From contig NZ_JAKIKT010000002.1 of assembly GCF_023349125.1 (NCBI RefSeq), forward strand, positions 744,001 to 808,000: a stretch of DNA of 64,000 nucleotides, in the 5' to 3' direction. This stretch comes from Shewanella corallii. GTDB taxonomy: Bacteria; Pseudomonadota; Gammaproteobacteria; Enterobacterales; Shewanellaceae. How positions within the stretch are numbered: position 1 is the first letter of the stretch; every line of letters begins with the position of its first letter. Position numbers and translations under genes: made by a program. The notes under the pieces were generated by a model. It had not been told where the DNA came from. It searched no databases and saw only the letters and a list, made by a program, of their open reading frames with translations. This document shows positions 7,712 to 16,215 of this stretch, in pieces.

Positions 7712-8335
7712 ATGAAAGAGCTCATACTGGTGGCCCCTACCGCCACTGAGAAGAAACGCTTTGAAAGCTGGGCGCCCCTGTTTGGATATCAAAAAGTCCA
7801 TACCCTGATGCAGTTGGAGGAACTGAGTTTCAGCGGCAAAAGCCAGCTGGCCCAGACACTGTTTATACACTTCCCAGGCTCAGCCTGCCTGCAGTCATTG
7901 AAGGTGTGCCCTGAGCACGAAAACCTTTCGCAGGCCCGTCATCTCGCGGTTATCCCCAAACCCTCATCATCTTTGGAGATGGCGCTGATGAACTATGGCT
8001 TTCGTGGCGTGCTGGCAGCTACGGCCAGCCGCGATTTGCAGGCTGTCGTGCTGGAGAAAGTCACCAAAGGCGAGCTGGCATTCAGTAATACCGCCATGTC
8101 TGAGTACATACTCTCATCCTGCAAGCCCGGTAAGGTCACCGGCTACCAACTGCTTGACAGTGTTACGCCAAAAGAGAAGCAGGTCATTATTCTTGTGTGC
8201 GAAGGCATGACCAACGAGGAGATAGCCAAGTCCATGAATATCTCGATAAATACCGTCAAAATGCACCTGCAGAATATCTACAAGAAAACCAATCTTAAGA
8301 GCCGCTCGCAGCTGCTGCTCACCTTCGGAAACTAG
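7712..8335 (+). CDS. LuxR/CsgD-type transcriptional regulator heading the Tad locus
   Basis: 207 residues from ATG 7712; the ATG one codon earlier (7709) is only 2 bases from the GGAG ribosome-binding site, so 7712 is preferred. The C-terminal 60 residues are a LuxR-type HTH (SVTPKEKQVIILVCEGMTNE, then IAKSMNISINTVKMHLQNIY). The N-terminal part (about 1-130) has alternating strand/helix texture like a receiver domain but lacks recognisable acidic-pocket and phospho-Asp residues, so phosphorylation is doubtful, as in CsgD. It is followed by its own terminator and then by the pilin genes. Control of the pilus genes is inferred from position only. Confidence 0.85.
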   Translation: MKELILVAPTATEKKRFESWAPLFGYQKVHTLMQLEELSFSGKSQLAQTLFIHFPGSACLQSLKVCPEHENLSQARHLAVIPKPSSSLEMALMNYGFRGVLAATASRDLQAVVLEKVTKGELAFSNTAMSEYILSSCKPGKVTGYQLLDSVTPKEKQVIILVCEGMTNEEIAKSMNISINTVKMHLQNIYKKTNLKSRSQLLLTFGN

Positions 8336-8375
8336 CTCAAAATAGCCAATGTCTCACAAAGCGTAAGCCAAAAGT

Positions 8376-8405
8376 ATACCCCCAACAGTGGGGTATTGCT
8401 TTTTC
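8376..8405 (+). terminator. Terminator or attenuator between the regulator and the first pilin
   Basis: ATACCCC (8376-8382), 7-nt loop, GGGGTAT (8390-8396), then TGCTTTTTC. A 7-bp stem followed by a T-rich tract 40 bp after the regulator's stop codon separates it from the pilin transcript. Confidence 0.65.
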
Positions 8406-8516
8406 ATTCACATCCTTACGGGCAATTGATCCGCCCTCGCCTCTTTAGCAGAATCCATTAACGAACTCGTTACACACAGTTACAAATGTCACGTTCGACA
8501 AACCTTGGAGGTTTTT

Positions 8517-8774
8517 ATGTTAAAGCGTAAGCAGAAAGGTCAGGGCATGACCGAATACATCATCATCGTTGCACTGATCGCCGTAGCTGCTATCGGTGTC
8601 TACAGCTTCTTTGGCCAGACTATTCGTAATCAGATGGCTGGTTTGTCAGCAGAAGTATCTGGTCAGAATTCCCAGGACCAAATTGATGCAGCACAAGCAG
8701 CGGCTGACAACGGTGCCACCAACGCAGATCAAAACTACGATTTGGGTGATTACAACGCTGGTGCAGACCAGTAA
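8517..8774 (+). CDS. Flp-family type IVb pilin, copy 1
   Basis: 85 residues from ATG 8517, set by the strong TTGGAGGT site at 8505-8512; an ATG at 8505 would overlap that site. The class IV prepilin leader is short (MLKRKQKG) and the cleavage motif is G|QGMTEY, with Glu at +5 and Tyr at +6 of the mature protein, as in Flp pilins. The hydrophobic helix follows (IIIVALIAVAAIGVYSFFG). After the helix comes an acidic, Gln/Asn/Ala-rich tail of about 50 residues ending YDLGDYNAGADQ, longer than in many Flp pilins. It is the likely major subunit of the Tad pilus; a second pilin lies 80 bp downstream. Confidence 0.9.
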   Translation: MLKRKQKGQGMTEYIIIVALIAVAAIGVYSFFGQTIRNQMAGLSAEVSGQNSQDQIDAAQAAADNGATNADQNYDLGDYNAGADQ

Positions 8775-8790
8775 TAGCCTGAGTCACGTC

Positions 8791-8819
8791 GGCAGCAGTA
8801 GGCTTCTGTCGCTGCTGCC
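8791..8819 (+). other. Hairpin between the two pilin genes
   Basis: GGCAGCAG (8791-8798), 13-nt loop, CTGCTGCC (8812-8819), extendable by CACG/CGTG outside. There is no T tract, so it is more likely an mRNA-stability or processing element that sets the ratio of the two pilins than a terminator. Confidence 0.5.
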
Positions 8820-8854
8820 TGAAGCGTGAAGACGTGCAAATCTGGGGGCGAACA

Positions 8855-9133
8855 ATGAAATTCAAAGCTTCCTTGGGTCAGGGAATGACTGAGTACATCA
8901 TCATAGTGGCACTGATTGCCGTATCAGCAATCGGTGTTTACAGCTTTTTCGGTAAAACCCTGCGTAATCAAACCGCCGGGGTCACGAAAGAAATATCAGG
9001 TCAAAACTCAGAAACTGAGATAGCAAGCTCTCAGACCGCATCGGGACAAGCCAGTACCGTCGCCGACAAAGAGTACAACTTGGGCAATTACAACGAAGGC
9101 GGTAACGACGCCAGTGGTGATACCGTTGACTGA
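8855..9133 (+). CDS. Flp-family type IVb pilin, copy 2
   Basis: 92 residues from ATG 8855 (GGGGGCG ribosome-binding site at 8844-8850). It has the same leader and cleavage motif as copy 1 (SLG|QGMTEY) and an almost identical helix. The tails have diverged but keep a shared YNLGNYNEG-like end, here followed by a further acidic stretch ending ASGDTVD. The pair looks like a tandem duplication with tail divergence. Which one dominates the fibre cannot be told. Confidence 0.9.
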   Translation: MKFKASLGQGMTEYIIIVALIAVSAIGVYSFFGKTLRNQTAGVTKEISGQNSETEIASSQTASGQASTVADKEYNLGNYNEGGNDASGDTVD

Positions 9134-9150
9134 TGAGTGAGAGGTGACAC

Positions 9151-10572
9151 ATGAAGGCGCGCATTGGACAAAGGATAACATCAAGGATTCAACACTCAGG
9201 ACAAGCCATGGTGCTGTCACTCGTGCTGATGTCCTTTGCCATGATGACAGTTTTGTTCAGCTACAATGCCTCCCAGCTCAATCTCAAGGGCACAAAGCTC
9301 CAGCAAACTGCAGACAATACCGCTTACAGTGTCGCTTCAATTGCAGCCAGGGACCTCAACTTCAAGGCCTACACTAACCGGGCAGCAGTCGCCAATCAGA
9401 TTGCGGTGGCTCAGATGGTGGGCTTGTCATCATGGTTTGAGATGACTGATAAGTTTGGAGAGAATGCCTGCTATGCGCTTTGCTGGGTTCCCTATGTTGG
9501 CCAGGTCATCAGGGTCATCCAACGAGTCGTTCGAGGAATGAATCAAGTTGCTCAGCCCCTGTTCAGGGTGATGGTTTATGCTGAGGACGCGATTCTCTAT
9601 GCCCTTAGTGAATCTCAACGTATTGTCCATTTCGCCGGTATAGTCTCCACCGCCGCAGCCACCGGCGACGTAGTCAGAGCAAATGACCCTCAAGCCAGTT
9701 TGGACTGGGTTCAAAACCCCCTTCTGGCAAACGATATAAGAAATACTTGGTTTAGTGCCCAGAAGCGCCACTCTCGTTCTCGCTGGAGACGTAACTCCCA
9801 GTCCTATCAAGATTTTATCGGTGTAACAGCCAGCTCAAAAGATCCTTTCACCCAAGGCAGGTCATACCGTCTGGGTGGTATATGGTCGGTCAACCTGGGA
9901 TTGGTAAAGTGGAAAACCTATAAAACTGGCGGAAGTGATCTGATTGAAAACCGCAGATATAGACGCAATCAGGCTGAAAGTTGGACTGGGGTAGACACTC
10001 TTAGCATGCATTATGCGTATTTCCGATGTTCCTGGCGGGGATGCGGGTGGCGGCGACGTGAGATACCTGTTGGGTGGGGTGGAACCCGTTCTGACAATCG
10101 CGTTGAGTTACGCAGACAAGGAAATCGAAATCTCTGGGGTGGCAGTGGTCGAACCAATCGCAGTGCCACCTGGCTTGCCAAACGTAATCAGCAGACTCGA
10201 GGTGGTTACAATGGCGTCAGACCCTTTTACGCCCTTTCCGACCGAACTGCCCGCCAGGGACGAACTGACAACCTTGCGGTTGTCGTATCCAAAGCTCAGA
10301 ACAACGTTCGTACCACCAGCGTAGTGACAGCGGGGAATACCAGAGCTAACCCGGCGATCAATGAACAGATGTCTGGCGACAGGATGACGGCGCTGGCAGC
10401 TGCGCAAGCTTACTACTCTCGCCCCAGAGATCTAATGAGCACACTGGGTTGGCGCCGTTCTGATAACAAACATGAGTACGGTAACCTCTACAACCCCTAT
10501 TGGCAGCCACGACTTTCAGATACGACCAATGGTGAAAGGGCTTTCGTTCTGACATTGACGGAGTTGCTGTAA
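9151..10572 (+). CDS. TadG-like Tad pilus assembly protein
   Basis: 473 residues. A single N-terminal hydrophobic helix (about 18-40: SGQAMVLSLVLMSFAMMTVL) with a pilin-like GQA start is followed by a large extracytoplasmic region, as in the 'putative Flp pilus-assembly TadG-like' family. The early part (QLNLKGTKLQQTADNTAYSV, then AARDLNFKAYTNRAAVANQI) is the most typical. Around residues 285-300 it is unusually rich in Trp, Arg and Cys (CSWRGCGWRRRE), but the frame stays open and resumes normal composition. The role is thought to be a minor pilin-like or anchoring component. The stop overlaps the next start by one base. Confidence 0.82.
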   Translation: MKARIGQRITSRIQHSGQAMVLSLVLMSFAMMTVLFSYNASQLNLKGTKLQQTADNTAYSVASIAARDLNFKAYTNRAAVANQIAVAQMVGLSSWFEMTDKFGENACYALCWVPYVGQVIRVIQRVVRGMNQVAQPLFRVMVYAEDAILYALSESQRIVHFAGIVSTAAATGDVVRANDPQASLDWVQNPLLANDIRNTWFSAQKRHSRSRWRRNSQSYQDFIGVTASSKDPFTQGRSYRLGGIWSVNLGLVKWKTYKTGGSDLIENRRYRRNQAESWTGVDTLSMHYAYFRCSWRGCGWRRREIPVGWGGTRSDNRVELRRQGNRNLWGGSGRTNRSATWLAKRNQQTRGGYNGVRPFYALSDRTARQGRTDNLAVVVSKAQNNVRTTSVVTAGNTRANPAINEQMSGDRMTALAAAQAYYSRPRDLMSTLGWRRSDNKHEYGNLYNPYWQPRLSDTTNGERAFVLTLTELL

Positions 10573-11441
10573 TGACAAACCGTAAGCAGAAAGGTCAATC
10601 TTTAGTGGAGATGTCTGTCGCCGTTGCTTTTGTGGTTATCCCTCTGTTGGTGCTTCTGCCCTTTATATCCAAGTTGACCGGCATGCAGCACAGAGCGGAT
10701 CAGGCTGCTCACTACACGGCTTGGGAGCGCACAGTCTGGTACAACTCAGCCCCCAGCCGTATGCCAAATGTCAGCGGTGTTTATGCTGCCAGACGTACCG
10801 AAACTGATATCGCTAAACAACTTCCATGGCGCATCTATCAAAGAGATGGCAATGCCCTGTTTACCACCAGTCAAAGAGAATGGAGCTGGCAGGAAAACCT
10901 CCACCCCATGTTGCGGGTTCAGCTAGGAGAAAGGGGACAACTTGAGCCTCTTTTGGCAGACGCTACTGAAAATGCCCCCGATGAGGACGAGTTGGCGAAA
11001 TTTACCGGGCTTCAATCGTCCGGTAGCCAACTCCCGGGCTCCCTTGGCAGGGCTGTTGGTACTGCAGTCAATTTACTCTCATTTACCGGATTCAGGTTAG
11101 AGCAAGACCAGTTCTACCAAACCCGCGTTGAAAGCCAGCTGGAACAACTCGATCTGGAGCCATTTGACGAACTCACGTTGAATATCAGTGGCAACTCCGC
11201 ACTATTGGCTACCGGTTGGAATGCCGCGGGTCCACACCATTTGAAAAATCGTTCTGAACGCTTGGTACTGACTAATTATATGAATAATGGCGTAATTCGC
11301 TGGGCACAACGCCTGTTGGGCATTTTGCCATTTGGACGGGAGTTGAGGCCAAGCAGTCTTAAGTTGGGACACCTTGAGCCGGACGTCCTTCCTCAAAATC
11401 GACTTTGCAATTACGGCAGTCGCGACTGTGGAGAACGCTGA
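10572..11441 (+). CDS. TadE-like minor pilin/assembly protein
   Basis: 289 residues. The N-terminus MTNRKQKG|QSLVEMSVAVAF has a prepilin-like G|QSLVEM cleavage pattern and one hydrophobic helix, as in TadE-type pseudopilins; the rest is periplasmic. It is translationally coupled on both sides (TAATG with the previous gene, TGATG with the next). The C-terminal residues contain two Cys (NYGSRDCGER and RLCN) which may form a disulfide. Family membership is clear at the N-terminus only. Confidence 0.75.
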   Translation: MTNRKQKGQSLVEMSVAVAFVVIPLLVLLPFISKLTGMQHRADQAAHYTAWERTVWYNSAPSRMPNVSGVYAARRTETDIAKQLPWRIYQRDGNALFTTSQREWSWQENLHPMLRVQLGERGQLEPLLADATENAPDEDELAKFTGLQSSGSQLPGSLGRAVGTAVNLLSFTGFRLEQDQFYQTRVESQLEQLDLEPFDELTLNISGNSALLATGWNAAGPHHLKNRSERLVLTNYMNNGVIRWAQRLLGILPFGRELRPSSLKLGHLEPDVLPQNRLCNYGSRDCGER

Positions 11442-12115
11442 TGAAACGCATAATTTGTCTGCTCTTTTTAGCTCAACTCTTTACTGTCCATGCTGAAAAT
11501 TGGCCGGAGATCAATTTCCCGCCAAAAGCTCAGGTACAGATTGTCGCCGATGACATGGAATATAACGGCTATCCAATGCGGACCTGGGCCGTAATGGTGC
11601 CTGGTAACAAAGATAAAGTTATCAAATTCTTCATGAATCAATGGCAATCATCCAGTGAGAAGTTCAGTGCCGTAGACTTTAACGGTGACTTCATCATCAA
11701 TAGCCTTCAACCTCCTTTTTTGTTGACCGCTCGAATTTCTGAAGACCTGGGGCAAACACGGGTGCTGGTGGGCATAACCAAGAATCTGGATGAGAACGCG
11801 CTTAATAAAGTTGCCCGAACTCGTTTTCCCAAGCCATCCAATACTGATGTCATCTCTGAGGTGAAGTCCAAAGACCCATTAAAACAGGGAACAACCACCA
11901 TATTGCTGAGCGAACGAGGATTGAGCTCAACTTACCACTTCTACAAAGACTATTACCGTCGCGCAGGCTGGCAAGGAGTCAGGGACATTCTGGACACGAC
12001 TGAGGGCAAAGCTTCTTTGAGATTCAATCGTGGAACCGAATTTGTCGACGTCAGCTTTTCCACCCGAGACTCCCATGTCTACATAGTTGCCAACCAAGTC
12101 AAGGAAGGGAACTAA
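11441..12115 (+). CDS. Periplasmic protein of unknown function in the Tad operon
   Basis: 224 residues from ATG 11441, overlapping the previous stop (TGATG) with TGGAGA upstream; this start gives a clean signal peptide MKRIICLLFLAQLFTVHA|EN. The mature protein is mixed alpha/beta with no motif I recognise. It has segments like MRTWAVMVPGNKDKVIKFFM and STYHFYKDYYRRAGW. Its place among TadE-like genes suggests a pilus-assembly accessory, perhaps in the slot taken by RcpB in other loci; that is only positional inference. Confidence 0.7.
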   Translation: MKRIICLLFLAQLFTVHAENWPEINFPPKAQVQIVADDMEYNGYPMRTWAVMVPGNKDKVIKFFMNQWQSSSEKFSAVDFNGDFIINSLQPPFLLTARISEDLGQTRVLVGITKNLDENALNKVARTRFPKPSNTDVISEVKSKDPLKQGTTTILLSERGLSSTYHFYKDYYRRAGWQGVRDILDTTEGKASLRFNRGTEFVDVSFSTRDSHVYIVANQVKEGN

Positions 12116-12119
12116 TGCA

Positions 12120-12314
12120 ATGAAAATAAAGCTTTTTCACAAAACAACAGGCCAGGCCAGCGTGGAGTATTTGGTTATTTGCGCAGCCTTGCTGGCAGCA
12201 CTGCTCTGGCCATGGGAAGGGGATACGTCTCCCATAGAGATGTGCGTTCAAGCACTCATTGATTGGTACGAGGCCTTTTCATATCACAAATCACTTTCAA
12301 TTTTACCGGGTTGA
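12120..12314 (+). CDS. Small prepilin-like protein
   Basis: 64 residues from ATG 12120 (AAGGAAGGGA upstream). The leader MKIKLFHKTTG|QASVEYLVIC has a class IV prepilin cleavage motif with Glu at +5 after cleavage, and then one hydrophobic helix. The rest is only about 30 residues (WPWEGDTSPIEMC, then WYEAFSYHKSL). It is probably a minor pilin of the Tad system; it is too short to name. Confidence 0.75.
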   Translation: MKIKLFHKTTGQASVEYLVICAALLAALLWPWEGDTSPIEMCVQALIDWYEAFSYHKSLSILPG

Positions 12315-12326
12315 CGGAGTCTAAGG

Positions 12327-13217
12327 ATGGCCAGGAAATTACTGGATTATAACTGGATTTTATTATTTGTTGCTTTGGTCCTTGGCGGGGCTTCGGCTTG
12401 GATGGCCAAAAATTACTTTGAGGCCAAAGAGCGAGAGTTAATAGAAAAAATCAACAACAGCGCCATTCGGATGGCTGATGTTATTGTTGCCACTCAACCT
12501 TTGCAAAAAGGCGACGTGATTTCCAGAGAAAACATGTCTGTCAGGCAAATCAGAGAGGACACTTTACCGCTGGACGCGATTCATCCAAGCCGATTTGCCG
12601 AAATCAACGGTGAGATGCTACTGGAAACCATGGCACCTGGTCGGCCTTTGCTGGAAACCTATCTCCCCAGTATGACAGTGGCTCAGTTCTCCGACCTGCT
12701 CAAACCCGGTGAACGTGCGGTGACTATTGATGTAGATGATATCAACTCCACAGCGGGCATGTTGGTTCCCTCAGACCATGTTGATCTTATGCTGGTGTTT
12801 GACGATGAGGAAAGCGACAAGCGCAAACGTCTGCAGCTGCTGCTTGAAAATGTGACCGTGTTGGCCACTGGTAGACGCAGCGTTGATATCCACCCCGAGC
12901 TCGCTGATACCCTTTATGACAATCCCTCCGCATACAATACCGTCACTCTGGCTATGACCATTGATGATGCAGCCAGAGTATCTTTGGCCAGAGACAAAGG
13001 TTCCTTTGTGACTCTACTGCGTAATCAACAGGAAAGTCAGCCTGTTGAGTTTATCTCCATGCACGATGGCGAAATATTCGAGCCATCGGACAATACTCAG
13101 CATAGAACGGTAGAGATGATCATTGGTGGCAGCGGCCTCAAGATCACAGATGAAGAATATGCCCTTCCAGATGACATTCAGGATCAACTCAGCAGGTATC
13201 AGAATAACTCACTATGA
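12327..13217 (+). CDS. cpaB: CpaB/RcpC Tad pilus assembly protein
   Basis: 296 residues. An N-terminal membrane anchor (about 10-28) is followed by a SAF-like domain (VIVATQPLQKGDVISRENM, about 52-115) and an RcpC/CpaB domain (VTIDVDDINSTAGMLVPSDH, then VDLMLVF). CpaB proteins are periplasmic partners of the secretin and are thought to gate or stabilise the pilus channel. The stop overlaps the secretin start (ATGA). Confidence 0.92.
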   Translation: MARKLLDYNWILLFVALVLGGASAWMAKNYFEAKERELIEKINNSAIRMADVIVATQPLQKGDVISRENMSVRQIREDTLPLDAIHPSRFAEINGEMLLETMAPGRPLLETYLPSMTVAQFSDLLKPGERAVTIDVDDINSTAGMLVPSDHVDLMLVFDDEESDKRKRLQLLLENVTVLATGRRSVDIHPELADTLYDNPSAYNTVTLAMTIDDAARVSLARDKGSFVTLLRNQQESQPVEFISMHDGEIFEPSDNTQHRTVEMIIGGSGLKITDEEYALPDDIQDQLSRYQNNSL

Positions 13218-14524
13218 AATCAATTATATCTATATTAATTACCCTGTTTTTAGTTTTACCCGTGCAGAATGCCTCCGCCCACAACAACTCTCCTTTGGAG
13301 CTCTATATAGGTGCTGTAGAGCTGTTACCACTGAATAATATTGAGCGGGTAGTCGTTGGTAACGGCAAAGTACTGAGCGCTAAAGTGGTTGATGATGCGG
13401 GAATTCTGGTCATTGCAGAAGGCGCTGGCGAGTCGGATCTGCAAATCTGGCAACGTGACGGCACTCTGAGAAAGGTCAGCGTGACAGTCACTTCCGGTAA
13501 TCCTATCAATGAGTTGAAGCAGCTCAAAGCAAAATTAGAAGCTTTCCCAGGTACCATTATTACAGAAAAGGATGGCGTTTTGCTGGTTCAGGGCACGGTT
13601 GATCCCGACTATGAAGCAGCCCTTGAAAAGATAATAAGCAATCAGTTAAAGGTTGTTTCGCTTGTTAACTACTACAGATATGAAAAACCCCTTCTCCCTA
13701 TGGTGAAGATAAAGGTTCAAATTGTTGAGTTTAAAAAATCCACTTTAAATAACATAGGTGTTCAGTGGGATACAGGTATGAGCGGCCCAGCGTTTGGTGC
13801 GGCAAAGGCATTCACCAGTAACCCCATTTTCACTGTCGCATCACCCGGTCAGTATGCAGAGGGTATTACCGAAGCGATCGCAGGAAGCATAGGTAATCTG
13901 GACAGCCGAGGCTGGAGCTATTTTGGCATAGTCACAGGGATTGGCTCACAGATTCAACTCCTTGCGGAAAAAGGTGACGCCAGACTGCTGGCTCAGCCGA
14001 ACCTGGCAACCCGCAGCGGAGAGACAGCCTCCTTTCTTGCCGGTGGTGAGTTTCCCATTCGCAGCCTGAATGAAGTTGGCGGTGTTGATATTCAATTTAA
14101 AGAATACGGCATACGTCTCGACATAGAGCCATTGGTGGATGATGACAACAATATCACCAGTAAAATCATGGCTGAAGTCAGCTCCATAGACCCGTCAGTT
14201 TCGGTTGAAGGTACCCCTGGTCTGCTTACCCGCCGGACTGAGTCTGTTATCAACGTTAAAGACAATGAAACCATAGTGATCTCAGGCTTGGTTAACAGCG
14301 AGATGTCTAAATTCGTCAATAAGGTTCCTTTCCTTGGTGATATTCCAATCCTTGGCGAACTCTTTAAGTCCCGCGATTTTAAAAACAATCACACTGAACT
14401 GGTTATTTTCGCCACACCTGTGGTGGTTTATCCGGGTCAGGAAGAACATGACAGTCAGTTGAAGCGAGGCCAGGAAATGGTTGGGCAAGCTGACGATATC
14501 GAAACGTTCCACATTCTGGATTAG
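13214..14524 (+). CDS. cpaC: CpaC/RcpA outer-membrane secretin of the Tad system
   Basis: 436 residues with a signal peptide (about 1-22, ending NASA). An N-terminal 'pilus formation' domain (about 27-100) precedes a short N-domain and a C-terminal type II/III secretin domain (about 225-410), including ARLLAQPNLATRSGETASFL, GGEFPIRS, then VPFLGDIPILGELFKS, which are hallmark secretin segments. It forms the outer-membrane pore through which the Flp fibre passes. It is at the short end for CpaC, with no extra N-domains. Confidence 0.94.
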   Translation: MKSIISILITLFLVLPVQNASAHNNSPLELYIGAVELLPLNNIERVVVGNGKVLSAKVVDDAGILVIAEGAGESDLQIWQRDGTLRKVSVTVTSGNPINELKQLKAKLEAFPGTIITEKDGVLLVQGTVDPDYEAALEKIISNQLKVVSLVNYYRYEKPLLPMVKIKVQIVEFKKSTLNNIGVQWDTGMSGPAFGAAKAFTSNPIFTVASPGQYAEGITEAIAGSIGNLDSRGWSYFGIVTGIGSQIQLLAEKGDARLLAQPNLATRSGETASFLAGGEFPIRSLNEVGGVDIQFKEYGIRLDIEPLVDDDNNITSKIMAEVSSIDPSVSVEGTPGLLTRRTESVINVKDNETIVISGLVNSEMSKFVNKVPFLGDIPILGELFKSRDFKNNHTELVIFATPVVVYPGQEEHDSQLKRGQEMVGQADDIETFHILD

Positions 14525-14532
14525 GGGGTGCC

Positions 14533-16215
14533 ATGTTTAGCGTATTTGTCAGCACCACCAAAGGCACTAAAGTCGGCGAGTTCAATTGTATTCATCCCTC
14601 ATGCCAGATAGGGAAAGACCCGGATCAGCTCATTGTCCTCAGAGGATTTAAGATCTCACGTCATCACGCGACTCTGAGCCAGAATGACGAAGGAATTTTT
14701 ATCGAAGATGCCAGCAGCCTCACTGGTTTTAAAGTTAACGGTGAAAAACATGACAGCTTTGGCCCCCTTTCCTTCCAGGATCAGGTGCAAATAGGGGACT
14801 ACCATATTCGGGTAAAGAGTAGTGACCCCCGTCCAATAGCAGCTCAACCCCAAACGCCATCAGAACCGGAAGAACCAATAGTTGAATCCTCTCCCACCAA
14901 AAAGGTCTCAGCTGAGGATGAAGTGCGGCACCAACAAATTTTATTGCGCAACGAATGGCGTAAAAAAATTCATAATGAACTGCTCAAGCAGATGGACTTG
15001 CGGAGGGTCAATGTAAGTGAAATGAGTGATGTTGAGCTCAGAGAACAAAGTGAATCCCTGATAAATAAGTTGATCGCAAGCTATCAACTGCCTGCTGAGA
15101 TAGAAGTCAGCGCGCTCATTAAAGAAGTGCTGGATGAGACCATAGGTCTTGGACCACTTGAAGGTCTGATTGCCGATCCCGATGTCACTGAGATTATGGT
15201 CAACAGTCATGACCAGATTTTTTATGAAAAAGCGGGTCAACTGTTCCTGTCTGAGATCGCCTTTTCAGACGACCAGGCCGTGCTCGGGGCAATCGAACGA
15301 ATTGTAACTCCAATAGGCCGCCGGATTGACGAAAGCTCTCCTATGGTAGATGCAAGACTCAAAGATGGCTCCCGGGTTAACGCTGTTATTCCACCACTGG
15401 CACTTAAGGGCCCCTGCATCACTATTCGTAAGTTTATGCAAAAAAGGCTGAGCTGCGATGACCTGATTGGCTTTGGCTCAATGAGCGCAGAGATGGCTGA
15501 GTTTCTGGAGATAGCAGTAAAGCAAAAACGTAATGTGGTGATTTCCGGGGGAACAGGCTCAGGTAAAACCACTCTGCTCAACGTACTGTCCAATTTTATC
15601 CCTGATGACGAACGTATTGTCACCGTTGAGGACGCTGCTGAGTTGCAGCTTTATCAACCCAATCTTGTATCCCTTGAGGCAAGACCTCCCAATCAGGAAG
15701 GTAAAGGTGCAATTGCTATTCGCGATCTGGTAAAGAACTGCCTGCGGATGCGACCGGACAGAGTCGTCATTGGTGAATGCCGTGGCGGCGAAGCACTGGA
15801 TATGTTGCAGGCCATGAATACTGGTCATGATGGTTCACTGACCACTGCTCACGCCAACTCCCCCCGGGACTGTATCTCCAGACTTGAGGTAATGGTGATG
15901 ATGTCAGGAATGGAACTGCCTGTTATTGCTATCCGAGAACAAATCTCATCGGCGGTGAACGTCATTGTTCAGCAATCCAGGTTTTCCGATGGCTCTCGCA
16001 GGGTCACCAGTATTTGTGAAGTCACAGGAATTGAAGGCAGCATAGTTCAGCTTTCGGAAATATTCCGATTCCAACAAACCGGCTTTGACGAGAATGGCAA
16101 AGTGCAAGGCTACTACACACCAACCGGTACCTTGCCTGAGTTCTACGAACAGCTGCGCAAGCGGGGTATTAAAGTTCGTCTCAATATCTTTGAGAGGCAA
16201 CTGAACCATGAATAG
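14533..16215 (+). CDS. tadA: FHA-domain fused TadA/CpaF secretion ATPase
   Basis: 560 residues. The N-terminal about 95 residues form an FHA domain: IGKDPDQLIVL, then the SRHHATL motif, DASSLTGFKVNG and IGDYHIRV. After a Pro/Glu linker (about 98-130) comes a full CpaF-type ATPase, with Walker A GGTGSGKTT near residue 340, an Asp box (VEDAAELQL), MRPDRVVIGECRGGE, and a His box (TTAHANSP). TadA powers both assembly and retraction of the pilus. The N-terminal FHA domain, a phosphothreonine reader, is not standard for TadA and suggests control by Ser/Thr phosphorylation. No kinase is seen in the window. TadZ/CpaE, normally encoded just before, is absent. Confidence 0.94.
   Translation: MFSVFVSTTKGTKVGEFNCIHPSCQIGKDPDQLIVLRGFKISRHHATLSQNDEGIFIEDASSLTGFKVNGEKHDSFGPLSFQDQVQIGDYHIRVKSSDPRPIAAQPQTPSEPEEPIVESSPTKKVSAEDEVRHQQILLRNEWRKKIHNELLKQMDLRRVNVSEMSDVELREQSESLINKLIASYQLPAEIEVSALIKEVLDETIGLGPLEGLIADPDVTEIMVNSHDQIFYEKAGQLFLSEIAFSDDQAVLGAIERIVTPIGRRIDESSPMVDARLKDGSRVNAVIPPLALKGPCITIRKFMQKRLSCDDLIGFGSMSAEMAEFLEIAVKQKRNVVISGGTGSGKTTLLNVLSNFIPDDERIVTVEDAAELQLYQPNLVSLEARPPNQEGKGAIAIRDLVKNCLRMRPDRVVIGECRGGEALDMLQAMNTGHDGSLTTAHANSPRDCISRLEVMVMMSGMELPVIAIREQISSAVNVIVQQSRFSDGSRRVTSICEVTGIEGSIVQLSEIFRFQQTGFDENGKVQGYYTPTGTLPEFYEQLRKRGIKVRLNIFERQLNHE

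Noticed and set aside
10013..10324. Alternative frame within the TadG-like gene, suggesting a frameshift
   Set aside because: The main frame remains open and resumes family-like sequence on both sides of the Trp/Arg-rich patch; no frameshift is needed.
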